From NCBI RefSeq assembly GCF_016924755.1, contig NZ_JAFFJX010000001.1:186001-250000 (forward strand): a DNA stretch of 64,000 nt, read 5' to 3'. Position numbers and translations under genes: made by a program. This document shows, piece after piece, positions 61,772 through 64,000 of this stretch (its first letter is position 1; each line of letters begins with the position of its first letter). The stretch comes from Longitalea arenae (GTDB lineage Bacteria; Bacteroidota; Bacteroidia; Chitinophagales; Chitinophagaceae). Below the pieces are notes generated by a model, which was given only the letters and a program-made list of their open reading frames with translations, made no database searches and was not told where the DNA came from.

Positions 61772-63190
61772 ATGAAGATAGAACAAATTTATACCGGTTG
61801 TCTGGCGCAGGGTGCATATTATATAGAAAGTGAAGGCGAAGCTGTGGTAATAGACCCGTTGCGGGAAATAGAACCATATGTACAAAAAGCTGCACGTAAC
61901 GGCGCTACCATAAAGTATGTTTTTGAAACTCACTTTCATGCTGATTTTGTGTCGGGTCACCTTGATCTGGCAAAAGCTACCGGAGCCACCATTGTGTATG
62001 GACCCACAGCTACACCCTCATTCAATGCGCATATAGCGCAGGATGGTGAGGTTTTTAAATTGGGGAAACTAAGTTTTACGGTGCTGCATACGCCGGGCCA
62101 TACGATGGAAAGCAGCTGTTACCTGCTAAAGGATGAAGCGGGTAAAGAAGTTGCCCTCTTCAGTGGCGACACCTTGTTCATAGGAGATGTTGGCCGTCCT
62201 GATCTGGCACAAAAAGCCAATCATATTACGCAGGAAGATCTGGCCGGTCTGTTATATGATTCATTGCGCAGTAAGATCATGCCATTGCCTGATTCGGTAA
62301 TTGTTTACCCGGCCCATGGCGCCGGCAGCGCCTGTGGCAAGAACATGAGTAAAGAAACTACTGATACCTTAGGTCATCAGAAAGCAACCAATTATGCGTT
62401 GCGCGCCGATATGAGCAGGTCAGCATTCATTCAGGAAGTTACTGCCGGCTTAACCGCCCCGCCGCAATATTTCCCGCTGAACGTGCAATTGAACAAACAG
62501 GGATATGAAAGTATTACGGAAGTAATAAAAAAAGGAACACATCCATTGGGTGTAGAGGCATTTGAGGCCGCTGCCAATGAAACCAATGCGCTTATCCTGG
62601 ATACCCGCGATCCGCAGCAATTTGCAAAGGGTTTTATTCCCAATTCAATCAATATTGGCATCGATGGCAATTTCGCACCCTGGGTAGGGGCGCTTATTCC
62701 TGATATAAAACAGGCGATATTAATAGTGGCAGAACCCGGCCGACAGGAAGAAGTAGTTACCCGCCTGGCCCGTGTAGGTTATGATAATGCCATTGGTTAC
62801 CTGGCAGGGGGTATCAATGCATGGCAAAAAGCCGGTAAAGAAATTGATACCATTACTTCCATCAGTGCCCAGGAACTCGCAACCGTTTATGAAGCCAATC
62901 CCGATATAAATGTGTTGGATGTACGTAAAAAAAGCGAGTACGATGCAGAGCATGTTAAAGGCGCCATCAATGCCAGCCTCGATTTTATAAACGATAGTAT
63001 GCACCAGGTAGATAAAAACAAAACGGGTTATGTTCATTGTGCAGGCGGCTACCGCTCAATGATCTTTATTTCTATTTTAAAAGCCAGGGGCTTTGATAAC
63101 TTAATAGATATAAAAGGCGGTTTCAAAGCCATCAAAGAATCGGGCAGGTTTCCGGTAACGGATTATGTTTGTCCGACCACTATGCTTTAA
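61772..63190 (+). CDS. CstB-like metallo-beta-lactamase/rhodanese fusion (persulfide dioxygenase type)
   Basis: 472 aa from ATG 61772. Domain 1 (about 1-240) is a metallo-beta-lactamase with THFHADF (H54, H56, D58), LHTPGHT, FSGDTLFIGDVG and VYPAHGAGSACGK. Domain 2 (about 260-365) is a rhodanese fold without the active cysteine (LIVAEPGRQEEV replaces the loop). Domain 3 (about 370-472) is an active rhodanese with C423 in VHCAGGYRSM. The three-part order equals that of S. aureus CstB, which oxidises persulfides to thiosulfate. It acts in the cytoplasm. Confidence 0.93.
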   Translation: MKIEQIYTGCLAQGAYYIESEGEAVVIDPLREIEPYVQKAARNGATIKYVFETHFHADFVSGHLDLAKATGATIVYGPTATPSFNAHIAQDGEVFKLGKLSFTVLHTPGHTMESSCYLLKDEAGKEVALFSGDTLFIGDVGRPDLAQKANHITQEDLAGLLYDSLRSKIMPLPDSVIVYPAHGAGSACGKNMSKETTDTLGHQKATNYALRADMSRSAFIQEVTAGLTAPPQYFPLNVQLNKQGYESITEVIKKGTHPLGVEAFEAAANETNALILDTRDPQQFAKGFIPNSINIGIDGNFAPWVGALIPDIKQAILIVAEPGRQEEVVTRLARVGYDNAIGYLAGGINAWQKAGKEIDTITSISAQELATVYEANPDINVLDVRKKSEYDAEHVKGAINASLDFINDSMHQVDKNKTGYVHCAGGYRSMIFISILKARGFDNLIDIKGGFKAIKESGRFPVTDYVCPTTML

Positions 63191-63224
63191 TGTGAACTAA
63201 TAACGTGAAATTTCGCTAACTTAT

Positions 63225-63256
63225 AGCTGTGTGATTTATGTCGCACAGCTTTTTTT
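63225..63256 (+). terminator. Terminator or attenuator between the CstB-like gene and the YeeE gene
   Basis: AGCTGTGTGA / TCGCACAGCT pairs over 10 bp with one G-U, loop TTTATG, then T6. An ATG at 63257 follows directly, but the more likely start of the next gene is 63290. Confidence 0.78.
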
Positions 63257-63289
63257 ATGAAAGCACCATATTTACAAAAATTAGTCATC

Positions 63290-63859
63290 ATGCAATTCTG
63301 GGAATGGATAAAAGAACCCTGGCCCTGGTATGTGGCAGGTCCGTTGATCGGGCTGGTAGTGCCGCTGCTGTTGATCATGGGTAATAAAGCATTCGGTGTA
63401 TCTTCTTCATTGCGGCATATTTGCGCGGCCTGCATTCCGGCTGATATTCCATTTTTCAAATACAACTGGCGCAAAGAAAGCTGGAACCTGTTTTTTGTAG
63501 CAGGTATTTTGTTGGGAGCCATTATTGCTGCCAATTGGTTAGATCGTGGTGAACCCATTGCTGTAAACCCCCGACTGCAAACCGAATTGGAAGAGTATAA
63601 TATTCGTAATTATTCCTCCCTGGTCCCATTGGATCTGTTTAACTGGCCTTCTTTATTTACGGTTCGTGGGTTTATATTAATGGTTGCAGGCGGGTTCCTT
63701 GTAGGATTTGGTACCCGTTACGCCGGCGGTTGTACTTCGGGTCATGCCATTATGGGCCTTTCGAACCTCCAATGGCCATCCCTGGTGGCTACCTGTTGTT
63801 TCATGGCCGGTGGTTTTGTCACCGCCAATCTCCTGATCCCAATCGTATTGAACCTGTAA
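63290..63859 (+). CDS. YeeE/YedE family sulfur transporter, N-terminal half protein
   Basis: 189 aa from ATG 63290. It has about five hydrophobic segments with PLIGLVVPLLLIMGNKAFGV, NWRKESWNLFFVAGILLGAI and the sulfur-transport motif VGFGTRYAGGCTSGHAI, whose cysteine is conserved in TsuA (YeeE) proteins that import thiosulfate. In Bacteroidota the transporter is split in two proteins, and the second starts 10 bp downstream. Confidence 0.9.
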   Translation: MQFWEWIKEPWPWYVAGPLIGLVVPLLLIMGNKAFGVSSSLRHICAACIPADIPFFKYNWRKESWNLFFVAGILLGAIIAANWLDRGEPIAVNPRLQTELEEYNIRNYSSLVPLDLFNWPSLFTVRGFILMVAGGFLVGFGTRYAGGCTSGHAIMGLSNLQWPSLVATCCFMAGGFVTANLLIPIVLNL

Positions 63860-63869
63860 AACCTGCTGC

Positions 63870-64000
63870 ATGGAAACGAAAGACATTGTAACGAAATCTA
63901 CAATAAAAGAAACGAATACCGATTTTGAAGTACGTTCATTAGATACCATTTGTATCAATGAATCGCAGATGCAACATCCGTGGTGGCATTCGATAAAATA
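63870..64000 (+). CDS. Second YeeE/YedE (DUF6691-type) protein, cut by window end
   Basis: 43 codons of an open frame starting ATG 63870, 10 bp after the first half. The start METKDIVTKSTIKETNTDFE is soluble, and HPWWHSIK at the end is where the first transmembrane helix of the DUF6691-type partner begins in homologues. The assignment depends on gene order and this short end. Confidence 0.65.
   Translation, partial: METKDIVTKSTIKETNTDFEVRSLDTICINESQMQHPWWHSIK

Overview
The window is chromosomal DNA of a member of the Bacteroidota, most likely family Chitinophagaceae (Niastella/Chitinophaga-like). The evidence is an alternative complex III (ActABCDEF) joined to a cytochrome oxidase cluster, Bacteroidota families such as DUF6787, DUF5522, DUF3341 and DUF6691-type YeeE, promoters with the Bacteroidota -7 element TAnnTTTG, a scarcity of Shine-Dalgarno sequences, and many secreted or lipoprotein genes. 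No complete mobile element, CRISPR array, rRNA operon or phage is visible. Gene starts were chosen by protein family boundaries and by promoter positions, and several differ from the longest open frame.

Layout. 1-7.0 kb holds mostly minus-strand secreted enzymes (penicillin acylase fragment, D-aminoacylase-like amidohydrolase, serine hydrolase), a CsbD-like stress protein and a DUF6787-PurN fusion. 7.3-24.2 kb is one large plus-strand respiratory block: actA-F, coxB, coxA, ctaB, two subunit III genes, subunit IV, a strong terminator, then SCO1-type copper chaperone, DUF420 protein and a small membrane protein. It can take electrons from quinol through alternative complex III to an aa3-type oxidase and includes heme O synthase and CuA assembly functions. 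24.4-27.2 kb has an alcohol dehydrogenase and an overlapping minus-strand operon trmB-DUF5522-alkyltransferase-like protein, followed by degenerate 55-bp repeats. 27.28-27.61 kb holds the most unusual objects of the window: two tandem tRNA-like RNAs with a GUC anticodon loop and variable regions of about 61 and 97 nt. 27.7-35.5 kb has Lrp and MarR regulators, an ABC permease, a glycosyltransferase, an alpha/beta hydrolase and an acyl-CoA dehydrogenase. 35.6-44 kb has dGTPase, small proteins, a deacetylase/glycosyltransferase pair and the oxidative pentose phosphate operon gnd-zwf-pgl. 44.3-59.9 kb is a mixture of housekeeping and envelope genes (diheme cytochrome, RRM protein with a long leader, DUF72, YccF, M23 peptidase, beta-barrel protein, S9 peptidase, an unpaired KorB, acyltransferase, JmjC-like protein, YciO, GNAT, RNase HII). 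59.9-64 kb is a sulfur-handling module: Crp/Fnr regulator, a candidate Crp/Fnr palindrome, TSUP transporter, CstB-like persulfide dioxygenase-rhodanese and a split YeeE/YedE transporter running off the window.

Intergenic DNA carries several families of short, word-like micro-repeats (ACCGGTAACTGG, ATGTGCTAATTTGC, GTTTGTGGTTTG, ATTATCAAATT types) that recur at unrelated loci and are not explained by any gene. Several -7 elements lie so close to start codons (dGTPase, trmB) that leaderless transcripts are likely. All functional calls rest on recognised motifs read directly from the translated sequence. No database search was possible.
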